In this document: positions 26,098 to 35,854 of the stretch, in pieces
How the letters are laid out: the number at the start of each line of letters is the position of its first letter
Numbering within the stretch: the stretch's first letter is position 1
Source of the DNA: Candidatus Heimdallarchaeota archaeon LC_3
GTDB lineage: Archaea > Asgardarchaeota > Heimdallarchaeia > Hodarchaeales > LC-3
Direction of reading: 5' to 3'
NCBI GenBank assembly: GCA_001940645.1
Contig: MDVS01000050.1
Coordinates: 1-49,439, forward strand
DNA length: 49,439 bases
Made by a program: the position numbers and the translations under genes
Notes under the pieces: model-generated
Database searches by the model: none
Told to the model about the DNA's origin: nothing
The model's input: the letters and a program-made list of their open reading frames with translations, nothing else

Positions 26098-27027
26098 TTG
26101 AGCAAACAAATAGATTCCAATGAAAAAAGCATTGAAATTCACTTGATAGAAGAAAAAAATTTAGAAATCATTAATGGGAACCGAAATAACCTTTTATTCG
26201 AAGGAGAAAATCTTTTTTGCTTGCAATTTTTGGAAGAGGACTATAAAGAAAAAATTGATGTTATTTGTATTGATCCACCATATAATACTGGAATGATATC
26301 TTTAACATACGATGATAACAAATTTCTTGATAGAAATGATTCAAACAATCATAACAAATGGCTTACTTTCATACAGAAGAGATTTAAGGCTAGTTACATC
26401 CTCTTAGCTTCTGAAGGAGTCATGTTTATTAACATAGATGAACATGAAATTGCAAATCTATTACTCCTTTGTTATGATATATTTGGTAAAAAAAACGTTG
26501 ATGTCTTGATATGGCCTAAAACAGATCCAGTATTTGATCAAAATAGAATTGAAAAGCTTTTTCATAATATTAAAATCGTTCATGAATATATCTTGGTGTG
26601 CTTTAAAAATAAAGCCTTGATCACATTTAATTTGATTAAATCCTTCGATAATCAATTTAGGGATATGGAAACAATAATGAAAGGATTTGGTACTACTTCA
26701 TCAGCAAAAGATGAGTTATATAAATTATTCGGAGATAGAAACTTATTTCAGACGCCAAAACCAATGCGTTTATTAAAAGAATTAGTGAGAGCTGCCTCAA
26801 AAAAAGATTCAATAATTCTAGACTTCTTTGCAGGATCTGGGACTACTGGTCATGCTGTAATGGATCTAAATAAGGAGGATGGAGGAGATAGACGTTTCAT
26901 ACTTGTCAACAATAATGAAAATGAGATTTGTAGAAACATTACTTATCCAAGACTCAAGAAAGTCATTGAAGAAGAAGATTATAAGGAGAATCTCAAATAT
27001 TTCAAGTTATTAAGGAATAAGAATTAA
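26098..27027 (+). CDS. beta-class DNA methyltransferase (type III Mod-like), short form
   Basis: In this 309-residue protein motif IV, DPPYNTG, at 59-65 comes before motif I, DFFAGSGTTGH, at 242-252. This order defines beta-class amino-methyltransferases. Type III Mod hallmarks are present: QTPKPMRLLKELV before motif I, and LNKEDGGDRRFILV after it. It is about half the length of typical Mod proteins and has little room for a target-recognition domain. It probably methylates adenine N6 (or cytosine N4) in DNA. A TTG start at 26098 is needed. No Res subunit is adjacent. Location inside an nrd operon is unusual. Confidence 0.85.
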   Translation: MSKQIDSNEKSIEIHLIEEKNLEIINGNRNNLLFEGENLFCLQFLEEDYKEKIDVICIDPPYNTGMISLTYDDNKFLDRNDSNNHNKWLTFIQKRFKASYILLASEGVMFINIDEHEIANLLLLCYDIFGKKNVDVLIWPKTDPVFDQNRIEKLFHNIKIVHEYILVCFKNKALITFNLIKSFDNQFRDMETIMKGFGTTSSAKDELYKLFGDRNLFQTPKPMRLLKELVRAASKKDSIILDFFAGSGTTGHAVMDLNKEDGGDRRFILVNNNENEICRNITYPRLKKVIEEEDYKENLKYFKLLRNKN

Positions 27028-27040
27028 GAGGAAAAAGACC

Positions 27041-27481
27041 TTGAAGATAAAAATTAATTCCATTGATTATTCTGGATCAATCGTTGATGGTCCAGGATTA
27101 AGAACAGTCCTGTTTGTTCAAGGATGTGAAAAAAAATGCAAAGGTTGTCATAATCAAGGTGCATGGGACTATTCTAAAGGGACCGAAATTGATATTGATG
27201 ATCTTGTGGAAGAGCTAAACAAAAAATGTTTGAATAAAAAATTGACTATCTCCGGAGGAGAACCACTGCACCAATATGAAAGTCTACTGGTATTATTAAA
27301 CAAACTCCAAGATTATAATCTCATCTTATATACCGGGAATGAAATGGAAGAAGTACCAAAAACAATATTAGAATATCTGGATTATATTAAAGTTGGTAGA
27401 TTCATAGAAGAAGAAAAAGGTTCAACAATTCCATACGTAGGATCAAAAAATCAACAGTTCATTCGATTGAAGGAAAGATAG
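27041..27481 (+). CDS. nrdG: anaerobic ribonucleotide reductase activating enzyme
   Basis: This 146-residue radical-SAM protein has CEKKCKGC at residues 29-36, the CxxxCxxC that holds the 4Fe-4S cluster. VDGPGLRTVLFVQGC just before it and LTISGGEPL at about 68-76 (SAM-binding GGE motif) fit NrdG. It generates the glycyl radical on NrdD, encoded first in this operon. The start is TTG, 13 bases after the methyltransferase stop. Its length is normal for the family. Confidence 0.92.
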   Translation: MKIKINSIDYSGSIVDGPGLRTVLFVQGCEKKCKGCHNQGAWDYSKGTEIDIDDLVEELNKKCLNKKLTISGGEPLHQYESLLVLLNKLQDYNLILYTGNEMEEVPKTILEYLDYIKVGRFIEEEKGSTIPYVGSKNQQFIRLKER

Positions 27482-27568
27482 ACATTTTCTAAAATAGATC
27501 TTTTACGAAGGACTTTTTTCAATCGTTCATAACGAATATCACGATTTTTGGACTTATCGGATGTCAAT

Positions 27569-27590
27569 CGGTCCTTCTGACCGTTTATCT
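27569..27590 (+). terminator. possible terminator hairpin after nrdG
   Basis: CGGTC-CTTCT-GACCG forms a 5-bp stem with a 5-base loop, followed by a T-rich stretch. It lies 88 bases after the nrdG stop and suits termination of the operon. The stem is short, so confidence is modest. Confidence 0.35.
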
Positions 27591-27693
27591 TCCTTTGATT
27601 TCAATAAAATTCTTCCAATCTAGATTTTTTATTCTAAATTCATTTGTATATTCATTTTCTAAATGATCAGGGACACCATGTTTTAGTTGTGGA

Positions 27694-28269
27694 ATGATTT
27701 TACCCATAGGGATAAGTTCCTGTACCAATTGTGGTGAAGAACCAATAACTTGTAATATTTGCAATAAAATTTTAAACTATCTAAAAATTTTAATTGAAGA
27801 ACGAAATCTATTTTCAGGAAAATATCAATTTTTAAGATTTTTAGCAGATGATAGTTATCTTACAAATGATATTTTACTAAATAAAGAGAAAATAGCCAAT
27901 TATGTGAAATATTACGTTAAAAAATATTCAAATATGCCCTTAATTTTGTTGAAAGATGAATATGCAAGTTTAAGGAAGGTCTTGAATGAAAATAAATCAG
28001 TTGACGAAAAAAATGGTAAAATAACAAGAATACTTCAAGATGTTCCAATAATATTAGCAACAGCCTTTATTGTTGGAGGATCAATTAACTTAGATACAAT
28101 AACTAGATTTCTAATCGTTAGTGCAATTTTCGTACCATTTTTATTATTATATTTAGTATTTTCTGGAAGTTTAAACATGAGATTGGTAAGACCAGTTCTG
28201 CAAGAACAAAATTTAACAAATTTAATTGCAGTGTTAACTATGGCTTTTATCATTGATGAAACGAAATGA
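27694..28269 (+). CDS. zinc-ribbon protein with two C-terminal membrane helices
   Basis: The protein has 191 residues from the ATG at 27694. CTNCG and CNIC near the N-terminus form zinc knuckles, a helical middle follows, and two membrane segments lie near residues 115-160. The same frame extends upstream through PCFSCGM before a stop at 27664. Together these give a canonical CxxCG...CxxCG zinc ribbon that is partly outside the annotated start. No start codon exists in that extension, so a lost base or a rare start is likely. Function is unknown. It lies between the nrd operon and the restriction module and converges with the latter. Confidence 0.55.
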   Translation: MILPIGISSCTNCGEEPITCNICNKILNYLKILIEERNLFSGKYQFLRFLADDSYLTNDILLNKEKIANYVKYYVKKYSNMPLILLKDEYASLRKVLNENKSVDEKNGKITRILQDVPIILATAFIVGGSINLDTITRFLIVSAIFVPFLLLYLVFSGSLNMRLVRPVLQEQNLTNLIAVLTMAFIIDETK

Positions 28270-28343
28270 ATTTATCAAGTATGATTGTAAGCTTAAGACC
28301 AGAAATGCTTATTTAGAATTTGCAGTGTAATATGCGGTGTCTT

Positions 28344-31300
28344 TTAATTAAACAATTTCAAGACTAGATCATCTAACATCTTAAGATCTGGTTCTAATTG
28401 TTTTAAAATTAAATTTTGTACGATTTGTTGTCTCCATTTAAATTCTTCTTTGACTTTTAGTTTTGATTCTTGTTCTTTTTTCCATTTCTGACTAATTTCA
28501 ATAACTTTGTTTTCAAGATCTTCCCCAATTTCAGCAATTTTTATGTGTAATGGATTATTGAAGCTAAATTTTGGAATATTAATTTCCCATGGCCTTTTCA
28601 TTAGATTTCTTACTCCACCACCTGCTCCTTCAGTTGAACGGACTTTTACATCCTCTGATATACAGGGAGAATTCATAATGCTAACTAAAAAATATCCCTC
28701 TTTTTCATCTTTAACTGGAAGAAGATAGAGTTTATAATCAACATATGTTTCTGAATCTTTAATCAGAGCTGCTTTAACAAATCCCCCCGCTTGAGGTGTC
28801 ACAACTTTAAATTTCGATTTTTGTCTTTTAGAATCCAAATTTTTTTGAAAATTCCATCTTTCCCATATATCTTCTATCGATGCTCCTTCTTTTTGTTTTT
28901 TTATGTATAAGTCTTTCAAATATTTGAAATGGGCTTTAGCTTTTGGTTTTAAATCATCCGGGTCTCCTTTAAATATAAAATTTTCTTTAGTATTAATTGG
29001 TAAAAAAACGGAAAATGATTCCAAAATTAAAAAGGGGACCAATTCAGTTGATTTTACTACTTTATGAATGTAATCTTTTTCTACTTTTGCTTCATTGAAG
29101 GGTCTGAAATCCCAAGGCTTTTTTGATTGAAAATCCATGTACGGTTCAATAATGACTTCTTCTTTTGATTCTGTTTTTATATTTACATAAATAAAAGGTC
29201 GTGGGACTAAACTAGCTCCTTGATAGCATTTTGAAAAATAAAAATTTTTTACTCCAGGTGTTCTTGGTAACAATTTTTCCCTTTCATCGGGACTAATAAA
29301 TTTCTCAATTCCTTTAATATTTCCATTTTCATCACGAAGTATACTAATTGGAACATACTTTTCTTGTTTTATCAATTCAAATTGATATTCCTTAATTTCT
29401 TCATTAACTTGCCAAATAGAAACTAAAGGGTTGTATTTTTCTTCTTCCAAAGATCCAGAAGATTTTTTTGTAAATATGCAAATATTGTGGATATTAAAGA
29501 CATCCTTGGAGAATTTCCAAAATTTTATATCAGAGAAGTTCTTAAATTTTCGTGTCCCGTTATGTTGACTACCCATCATGAAGGCATTACTAACTACAAA
29601 TGCAACAGATCCTCCTTCTTTTAAAAATATTTCATTAGCTTGATAAAGAAATAATGCACTCATTTCTAAATGAGTAACATTATATGATGAGGGTTTGATT
29701 TCTAGTTTTTCAGCTAATATTTTGACTTTTTCTTTGTATTGCTTTGAATAAATCCCATTTAAAACTAACCAAGGTGGATTTCCGATAATTAAGTCCATTT
29801 TATTTCTTGTTTGTACAATAGCTATAGAATTAAATAATAAATAGGACCAAATATGATTTTGATCGTTTTTACAAAGTTTAAAGATTTTTTTAGCAATTTT
29901 ATCAATGAAAATTTCTTTTAAAGAAGATTTTGCAGGTCCAGTTTCCATAGTTAACCAATTATAATCAGAAATGTTTAATTCAGTATTTAATTCTTTTAAA
30001 AACTCAATTTCTGAGATTCCTTGATCAATTAGCAAGAGATCTAATTTTCTTAACAAGTCAGCAAATTTACTACTAAATTCGGAAGAATAAAATATGTCTG
30101 GGATCTCAATTGTCTGATTTATTGAATCCATTGGAAATATGAGAAATCTTCCAGTATCTAGACTTTTTTGGAACCTATTTAATTTCAATTTTTTGTATTC
30201 AACAGGAAATAAAGAATTAGTTAAATAGATATTTACTGGAACAGGATCATCAGAGATTGTATTTAACTGTAATAAGACATTAGCTTTGCTGACCGCTATG
30301 GCCACTGGATTAATATCAAATCCGTAAATATTTTCTATAGCGATGATTTGATCTTTTAAAGAAATTCCTCGTCTTTTAATATTTTTTATTATTTCTACCA
30401 AAAATGTTCCACTCCCACATGCTGGATCAAGAACTTTCTGGTTTAATTCATAAGATTTATCTATCATCAACTCTGCTAGTTTTGGCGGAGTGTAGAATTC
30501 ACCTAATGCGTGTCTTGTTGATGGAGAAACCATTTGTTGGTAAATTACTCTGAATATATCAGCAGAATCAAAATCTGCATCTTTTATTGTATTTAATAAT
30601 ATTGAATGCAATTCAGCGATATTTTCTGCCCAATGAAAAAAATCGTGTGCAAAAACTGATATTTCCTTTTCATTCAAATAATTAAGTAAATCATTAAAGG
30701 AAGGATTTTCTGATTCTAATTTTTCGCGATATTGTTCTAATAATACTAATTTAACTAAATAAGCTAAATAGCTGTGTTTTATAAATAATTCAATAGTAGT
30801 GTCATTTTTTTTGTATACTTCACCAAATCTCTTTTCCCATTCAAGATAAAGTATTTTAATTGATTCAAAATTATTATTAAGATACTTTAACAATATATTT
30901 TGAGCCCATATTCCTAATACAGACCAACTACCATATTGTTGGGCAAAAGTTTCTGCATTGAATATTGTTCTAGTATCAATACATGCAATTAAGGATGAAA
31001 AAATATCTAAAATTGATTTTTTATTCTGTGTCTTCAAGTTAAAGGAATCGATTAATTTGTATTCTTCATTTTCTTTAATAAATCGAATTCCTAATAGATT
31101 TCCTTTTTTATCAGCAAAGACAAGTTCGTTTTTTGTTAAGACCATTATTATTGTTATTGTAAGTAATTTTTCCACTTCTAAATTTTTATAATCATTTAAA
31201 TTCTTTTTTACAAAATCAAATGGACTTTTTTCCTCTAATTGAACATCTAATACTCCCAAATTGTACAGTGGTGCTTCCTCTCTTGGTAATACAAACCGTT

Positions 31301-31877
31301 CATTATAGATTGTCAACCCTGCTTCTTGAAATACTCCTAATACCTCTTCAATATTTATATCAAGACTTTTTATTAAATTTTCAGCAGTCAAAGTATGTGC
31401 TGTTTGTTGAGCTATTGATATTGGTTCATAATCACTCAGAGAATAATTCAAACTCGTTAATTTTTCCCAAAATCGTACTACCTCCATTGTTGGATTAGTA
31501 GAGCTAATTATATCAACATAATCGACTCCATCTTGTGTTATCACAGCAAGACTATAGTTTTCCCATTCTTTATCTTCTCCCTTGGGAACAAAGAATATTA
31601 ATTGATCAGCAAATTCGCGTAATTGAAATACTCTTGTGACCTGTTTTTTCCATGATTTAAGATACCATTTTTCTGATTGTACGACCCATATATGAAAAAA
31701 ATCACCTTTATCAATTAAATGCCATATTTTTTCTACTTGCTCAGCTAAATGTTTCTTATTTTGAAATATTTTTTCCTCTAATATGTATGATGTCTCAATA
31801 GGTGATAAATTTACCTTGTACTGTTTTTCCTGTAATAAATTTGCTAGTTCATCTATATTAACTGGTATTTTAGTCAA
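28344..31877 (-). CDS. large N6-adenine DNA methyltransferase (Eco57I/PglX/DrmMI-like)
   Basis: This is a 1177-residue protein. The methyltransferase core has GEFYTPPKLAELM before motif I, DPACGSGTF at about 484-492, FDINPVA (acidic loop), and motif IV NPPW at about 697-700, the order of gamma-class N6-adenine enzymes. The N-terminal 440 residues and C-terminal 350 residues are unassigned; the latter probably holds target recognition (GAGGGVRNLMKRPWEIN). No PD-(D/E)XK nuclease motif is evident. It is the last gene of the three-gene minus-strand operon and probably marks host DNA for the PLD-helicase. Confidence 0.88.
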   Translation of the reverse strand: MTKIPVNIDELANLLQEKQYKVNLSPIETSYILEEKIFQNKKHLAEQVEKIWHLIDKGDFFHIWVVQSEKWYLKSWKKQVTRVFQLREFADQLIFFVPKGEDKEWENYSLAVITQDGVDYVDIISSTNPTMEVVRFWEKLTSLNYSLSDYEPISIAQQTAHTLTAENLIKSLDINIEEVLGVFQEAGLTIYNERFVLPREEAPLYNLGVLDVQLEEKSPFDFVKKNLNDYKNLEVEKLLTITIIMVLTKNELVFADKKGNLLGIRFIKENEEYKLIDSFNLKTQNKKSILDIFSSLIACIDTRTIFNAETFAQQYGSWSVLGIWAQNILLKYLNNNFESIKILYLEWEKRFGEVYKKNDTTIELFIKHSYLAYLVKLVLLEQYREKLESENPSFNDLLNYLNEKEISVFAHDFFHWAENIAELHSILLNTIKDADFDSADIFRVIYQQMVSPSTRHALGEFYTPPKLAELMIDKSYELNQKVLDPACGSGTFLVEIIKNIKRRGISLKDQIIAIENIYGFDINPVAIAVSKANVLLQLNTISDDPVPVNIYLTNSLFPVEYKKLKLNRFQKSLDTGRFLIFPMDSINQTIEIPDIFYSSEFSSKFADLLRKLDLLLIDQGISEIEFLKELNTELNISDYNWLTMETGPAKSSLKEIFIDKIAKKIFKLCKNDQNHIWSYLLFNSIAIVQTRNKMDLIIGNPPWLVLNGIYSKQYKEKVKILAEKLEIKPSSYNVTHLEMSALFLYQANEIFLKEGGSVAFVVSNAFMMGSQHNGTRKFKNFSDIKFWKFSKDVFNIHNICIFTKKSSGSLEEEKYNPLVSIWQVNEEIKEYQFELIKQEKYVPISILRDENGNIKGIEKFISPDEREKLLPRTPGVKNFYFSKCYQGASLVPRPFIYVNIKTESKEEVIIEPYMDFQSKKPWDFRPFNEAKVEKDYIHKVVKSTELVPFLILESFSVFLPINTKENFIFKGDPDDLKPKAKAHFKYLKDLYIKKQKEGASIEDIWERWNFQKNLDSKRQKSKFKVVTPQAGGFVKAALIKDSETYVDYKLYLLPVKDEKEGYFLVSIMNSPCISEDVKVRSTEGAGGGVRNLMKRPWEINIPKFSFNNPLHIKIAEIGEDLENKVIEISQKWKKEQESKLKVKEEFKWRQQIVQNLILKQLEPDLKMLDDLVLKLFN

Positions 31878-31892
31878 TGTAATTGCTTCCTT

Positions 31893-32246
31893 TTAAGTAG
31901 TGATTTGATTTAATTGATCTGGCCGTAGTAGTCTCATGAACCCTATTAATTTTAATTTTTCGTACCTTCTTGTTGCATATTCGTCTGGATTTATTTCATA
32001 TTTTTCAAAATATTCATAAATTGCTTTTAAAAAATCAGTTACCAATTTCGCTCTTTCTTTAGCTACTTCTTGTCTTACTTTGACATTTCGCTGGAATTTT
32101 TTTCTTCTCTCTTCCAGTACTTTCCATCCATCATCTACCCTCTTAACGCTTTCTCCTAGGTCTGATTTTATTGCTTCTACTGATTGTACATGAGCAAAGT
32201 TGAGGAATGGTTGACAAAAAGCTGGTTCGATTTTTTTCTCTCTCAT
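31893..32246 (-). CDS. small linker protein of the restriction-like module
   Basis: This 117-residue basic, largely helical protein has coiled-coil character in its middle (GWKVLEERRKKFQRNVK) and a C-terminal RLLRPDQLNQ element. The start overlaps the helicase stop by 4 bases, and the stop lies 15 bases before the methyltransferase start, so the three genes are co-expressed. No family is recognised. An adaptor or bridging role between helicase and methyltransferase is inferred only from position. Confidence 0.6.
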   Translation of the reverse strand: MREKKIEPAFCQPFLNFAHVQSVEAIKSDLGESVKRVDDGWKVLEERRKKFQRNVKVRQEVAKERAKLVTDFLKAIYEYFEKYEINPDEYATRRYEKLKLIGFMRLLRPDQLNQITT

Positions 32247-35200
32247 ACAGGTGATAACATATTGAGCGTATCGTTTACTTCCTTTAATATTCGTGCACTA
32301 CTTCCTTTTGCTAAATACTCCTCTTCTAAGAACTTTAGCATTTTATCCCTGATTCTTTTTACTCTTGGAAATAGTTCTTCTGACTCCATTATTATTCGAG
32401 GTTCTGATATTTCACATCTAAGCATATTTTCAACTTCTCGTCGATTCATTATTAATCCCCCTTTCAATAATCCCTCATATTTTTCCTGTTCATCCGGTTC
32501 AAATATCCACCGTGTTTCTATTCCCCCACCATAATAATGAATTTGCATGGCGACTATTAATCCAGAATTACCTTTTGTTATTTTTCCTGAATGAATACCT
32601 AAGGGTCTTTTCTTCAATATATCCGATCCTAAGCTTATTATTTGTTCTTGTAATGTCTTTTTTGTTGGATTATGATCGCTAAATTCAATTTGTGCCTCGT
32701 ATTCATCCCATAGTGATAAATCAGCTTGCTCTATTCTTTTAATATCCTCTCGTTGTTTAATAGTTTCTTTCGATCTTAATATTACACCATCTAATTCAAT
32801 TGTTTGATCAATATCTTCTAACCGTTCTGTTATACGTGCCATTAATCCTAATAATTCTTCCAATCCATCTTCAACGAAAAAATTGTGAACTGTTATCACT
32901 CGATGCTGGGATTTTAATCGATCGATCCTTCCAGCACGTTGAATCATTCTAACTGGATTCCAATGTAAATCATAATTAATTATATGATTAGCATCCTGTA
33001 GATTTTGACCCTCTGATAATACATCAGTACATAATAGGACATCTATATTCATTAATTTTTTATCAATAGGTCCTATTTTTTCTTCTGTTTCTGCATTCGA
33101 GCGTGGTGAGAACGCTAATATTTTTTCAGTCCTTAAATTAGGTGAGGTACCACCAGTTATTATATCAATATTGTAGTCTGTCAGATAATATTGGGAATTT
33201 TTGTCCTTTAATTTTTCAATTAAATAATCAACAGTATTTCTAAAATAACTAAATATTAAGACCTTTGTTGCCGGATCACTTTCTGATTTCAGTGTGTTTT
33301 CAGCTAAAATTTTATTTAGGCTTTCTGTCAACAATAAAAGTTTCCTATCAGGTTGTTTTAATAAATCGTTTACTAGTTCGAGTAATTGGACAACAATATC
33401 AATATCATATTTAATATCCCTTTCCATATCATCCAAACGGTATTCCTCATGTTTTACTTTCCCTTTTTTCTTTTTAGTTAACTTTTTGTCAATTAAATCT
33501 TTTTTAGACTTATTTTGGATCAAGAAAGACAATAAAATGTTTTCATCTAATTCTTCATTCAATCCTAGTTCATCATTTCCATCCAGAAGTAAATTCATAA
33601 GAGGAGTGGAAAAGACATATCCCTCTCGAAATAAAGGTAGAAATATGTTTAATAATTGTAGCTGATTTTCAATTGAAACTTTGAAACTATATAAAGATGA
33701 TTCAAGGCGTTTTAAAAATAATGCCTGAATCATATTTGTTACATTGGAACCAAGAGAAATTTTTTGTTTATCTACTTGAAATTCTGGTAAATGATAGGAT
33801 TCCCAGTTAAACTGAGGAAATTTCAGCTTTGATAATAGTTCATCTACTTTTTTGTAAAATTCACCACTTGAAAATTCTAACTCAGGATCAACTATCGAAT
33901 AATGCAAAGTATTTAATTGACGGTCAGGAAAGCGAATCACGGTTTTACCATCAGGTAGCATTAAATCTAATCCTAATGTTTGACGAAAGCGTATTTCAGC
34001 ACGACTTCTGCACACTAAAAATGCTTCTTTAATTAATTGAAAATCCGCTTCCTCTCTAACTAATTCTTTAAAATATAAATATAAATCCTGAATTCCAAAT
34101 TCTTTCAGTTCTTTTGAACTGTCCACTTCTCGTGTGATAAGATTTAATTGGTAATAAAGATCCATTAAGTCTGTATTTATAGGTGTAGCACTAAGGAAAA
34201 TTAATTTTGCCTTTAAATTTCTTCCCAAAAACTGAAGAAGATTTTTATAATGATTTGTTGTAGGTCGTCTAAAATTATGGCATTCATCGATTAGTATGAC
34301 ATCATATTGTGCTTTGGGTAATTCTCTACTTAGCATTTCCATTGTAAAAATATCTTCAGGTATATTTTTTTGTCTAAGCAAACTTTCCCATACTTTTTGT
34401 AATTGAGCTGGACAAATTATTAATAATCTTGGAATTACTTTTCTGATATTCTCTAACAAACGATAAGCAGTTTCTAAACCGATGAAAGATTTACCTAGAC
34501 CAACAGCATCAGCAATTAAGACTCCATTTTGCTTTTCAATAATATTTAATGATCTAATTACACCCTCTTTCTGAAAAGATGCTAAATCAAAGTGAGTATG
34601 AGTTAATTCCCCCTCTAAATCTGTTTTATAGTATTCAAAAGCAATTTTTGTATATACTTCAAATGGAGTCCAAGGATATAAACCCAACCAGGATTTATTC
34701 AAGACTTCAATTAAATAATCCTTATAATTATTTCCTTTACTCCAATAGTACTCAAACCATTTTTGTAGCTCATTGACAGTACTGGATACTTCAGTAATTA
34801 AATTTAATTCATGATTATGAGCTAATCCACTAATAGTAAAATTCGATGAGCCAACAACAGCTAAATTGGGAAAAAGATATAATTTTCCATGCATAAAAGG
34901 CTGTTCTAATAACTTTACTCCTACATCTTGTCTTTGTAAAAATCGTATTAAATTCCTGACATAATTTACTAATTCAAATTCAGCATCAGCCAATTCTTCT
35001 TCAAATCGTTTCTGTAATTCATCAGGATCAAATTTACTTACTTCTCTACCAATAACCATTCGAAAAGAGAAATTTGAGCCAGAATTTTCAGGAATAGACG
35101 ATATTTTATCTCCAACTAACCTCCAAACCTTAGGAGAAAAGTATCCAGTCAATAAATTTAAATAATTGGGAGAGTTCTCCAAATATTTATTTAAAAATGA

Positions 35201-35284
35201 TGAAAATTGAGGATCAGAGGCAATGATTTGATCTATCCTTTGTTTACCAAAAGTATGATTTGTAATAACAGAAGATAACTTCAT
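32243..35284 (-). CDS. PLD-nuclease-domain SNF2/RapA-like helicase
   Basis: This is a 1013-residue protein. The N-terminal PLD-like domain has MHGKLYLFP (His 132, Lys 134) followed by GSSNFT (146-150), one HKD-type half site without the Asp. The SNF2-type helicase has motif I VGLGKS at about 261-266, motif II DECH at 333-336, motif III SAT at 365-367, then VLIFSYFRNT, SEGQNLQ and RMIQRAGRIDR (motif VI). PLD-helicases of this type occur in phage-restriction modules, where they probably translocate on and cut unmodified DNA. It is first in the operon with the 117-residue protein and the methyltransferase. Confidence 0.88.
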   Translation of the reverse strand: MKLSSVITNHTFGKQRIDQIIASDPQFSSFLNKYLENSPNYLNLLTGYFSPKVWRLVGDKISSIPENSGSNFSFRMVIGREVSKFDPDELQKRFEEELADAEFELVNYVRNLIRFLQRQDVGVKLLEQPFMHGKLYLFPNLAVVGSSNFTISGLAHNHELNLITEVSSTVNELQKWFEYYWSKGNNYKDYLIEVLNKSWLGLYPWTPFEVYTKIAFEYYKTDLEGELTHTHFDLASFQKEGVIRSLNIIEKQNGVLIADAVGLGKSFIGLETAYRLLENIRKVIPRLLIICPAQLQKVWESLLRQKNIPEDIFTMEMLSRELPKAQYDVILIDECHNFRRPTTNHYKNLLQFLGRNLKAKLIFLSATPINTDLMDLYYQLNLITREVDSSKELKEFGIQDLYLYFKELVREEADFQLIKEAFLVCRSRAEIRFRQTLGLDLMLPDGKTVIRFPDRQLNTLHYSIVDPELEFSSGEFYKKVDELLSKLKFPQFNWESYHLPEFQVDKQKISLGSNVTNMIQALFLKRLESSLYSFKVSIENQLQLLNIFLPLFREGYVFSTPLMNLLLDGNDELGLNEELDENILLSFLIQNKSKKDLIDKKLTKKKKGKVKHEEYRLDDMERDIKYDIDIVVQLLELVNDLLKQPDRKLLLLTESLNKILAENTLKSESDPATKVLIFSYFRNTVDYLIEKLKDKNSQYYLTDYNIDIITGGTSPNLRTEKILAFSPRSNAETEEKIGPIDKKLMNIDVLLCTDVLSEGQNLQDANHIINYDLHWNPVRMIQRAGRIDRLKSQHRVITVHNFFVEDGLEELLGLMARITERLEDIDQTIELDGVILRSKETIKQREDIKRIEQADLSLWDEYEAQIEFSDHNPTKKTLQEQIISLGSDILKKRPLGIHSGKITKGNSGLIVAMQIHYYGGGIETRWIFEPDEQEKYEGLLKGGLIMNRREVENMLRCEISEPRIIMESEELFPRVKRIRDKMLKFLEEEYLAKGSSARILKEVNDTLNMLSPV

Positions 35285-35854
35285 TTATAATAACCCAAAC
35301 ATTCAATGATTAAATATATTCAGCTCTCATTAAAAACAAGAGAGAATAGTAATAATTGTAAACTCCCCATTTGTTTTTACATTTTCAATTCTCTCTTATG
35401 AAATTAACTTAAAACTATTGTGCTTTATTAGTCTAATTAATAATAATTTGGAATGTTTCAAGAAATACCAGAAAATTTTATTAAATTTTATTAAAACCAG
35501 CTATCACAGCCTAAAATGATATTAGAATTACCATTTATTCCACAAATGATTGTCATTGAAATATTCCAGAGCTCTAAATTTTGGACATTAATCATTAAGA
35601 TAATTTTAGTTTAACTTTAAGTTTTTCTGCTAATTCTAATGTCGTGCATTCTATTTTGATTTATTGCATAATAGTTTTTATTTCTCTAAGTTAATTTTTC
35701 TTGATATTCCGACCGTAACCTTCTTTATGAATAAAAAATACAAATTTATTAATCCAAATATTTGATTTGCTTGGACTAATGGTAACGAATAATCCATATT
35801 TGGATGGTGCGAAAATATTGGTATGTAAATGCAGTTGATTTATTCATTAATTAC
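35285..35854. other. intergenic region without recognisable gene
   Basis: These 570 bases lie between the PLD-helicase start and the OLD-family gene end. They are AT-rich with short near-repeats (AAATTTTATTAAATTTTATTAAA near 35475 is a doubled 10-mer). Promoter elements for the minus-strand operon should lie near 35290-35340, but no clear TATA/BRE stands out. No credible coding region or structured RNA was found. Confidence 0.5.

Noticed and set aside
30958..34776. Several plus-strand frames of 65-123 residues across the PLD-helicase module
   Set aside because: All overlap motif-bearing minus-strand genes and lack their own motifs or suitable starts.
32243..35284. Calling the PLD-helicase module a complete DISARM system
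   Set aside because: drmA, drmB and a separate drmC are absent, so only a DISARM-like resemblance can be claimed.
35779..35838. Short plus-strand frame MVTNNPYLDG
   Set aside because: Only 19 residues, no context and no repeat elsewhere; indistinguishable from chance.
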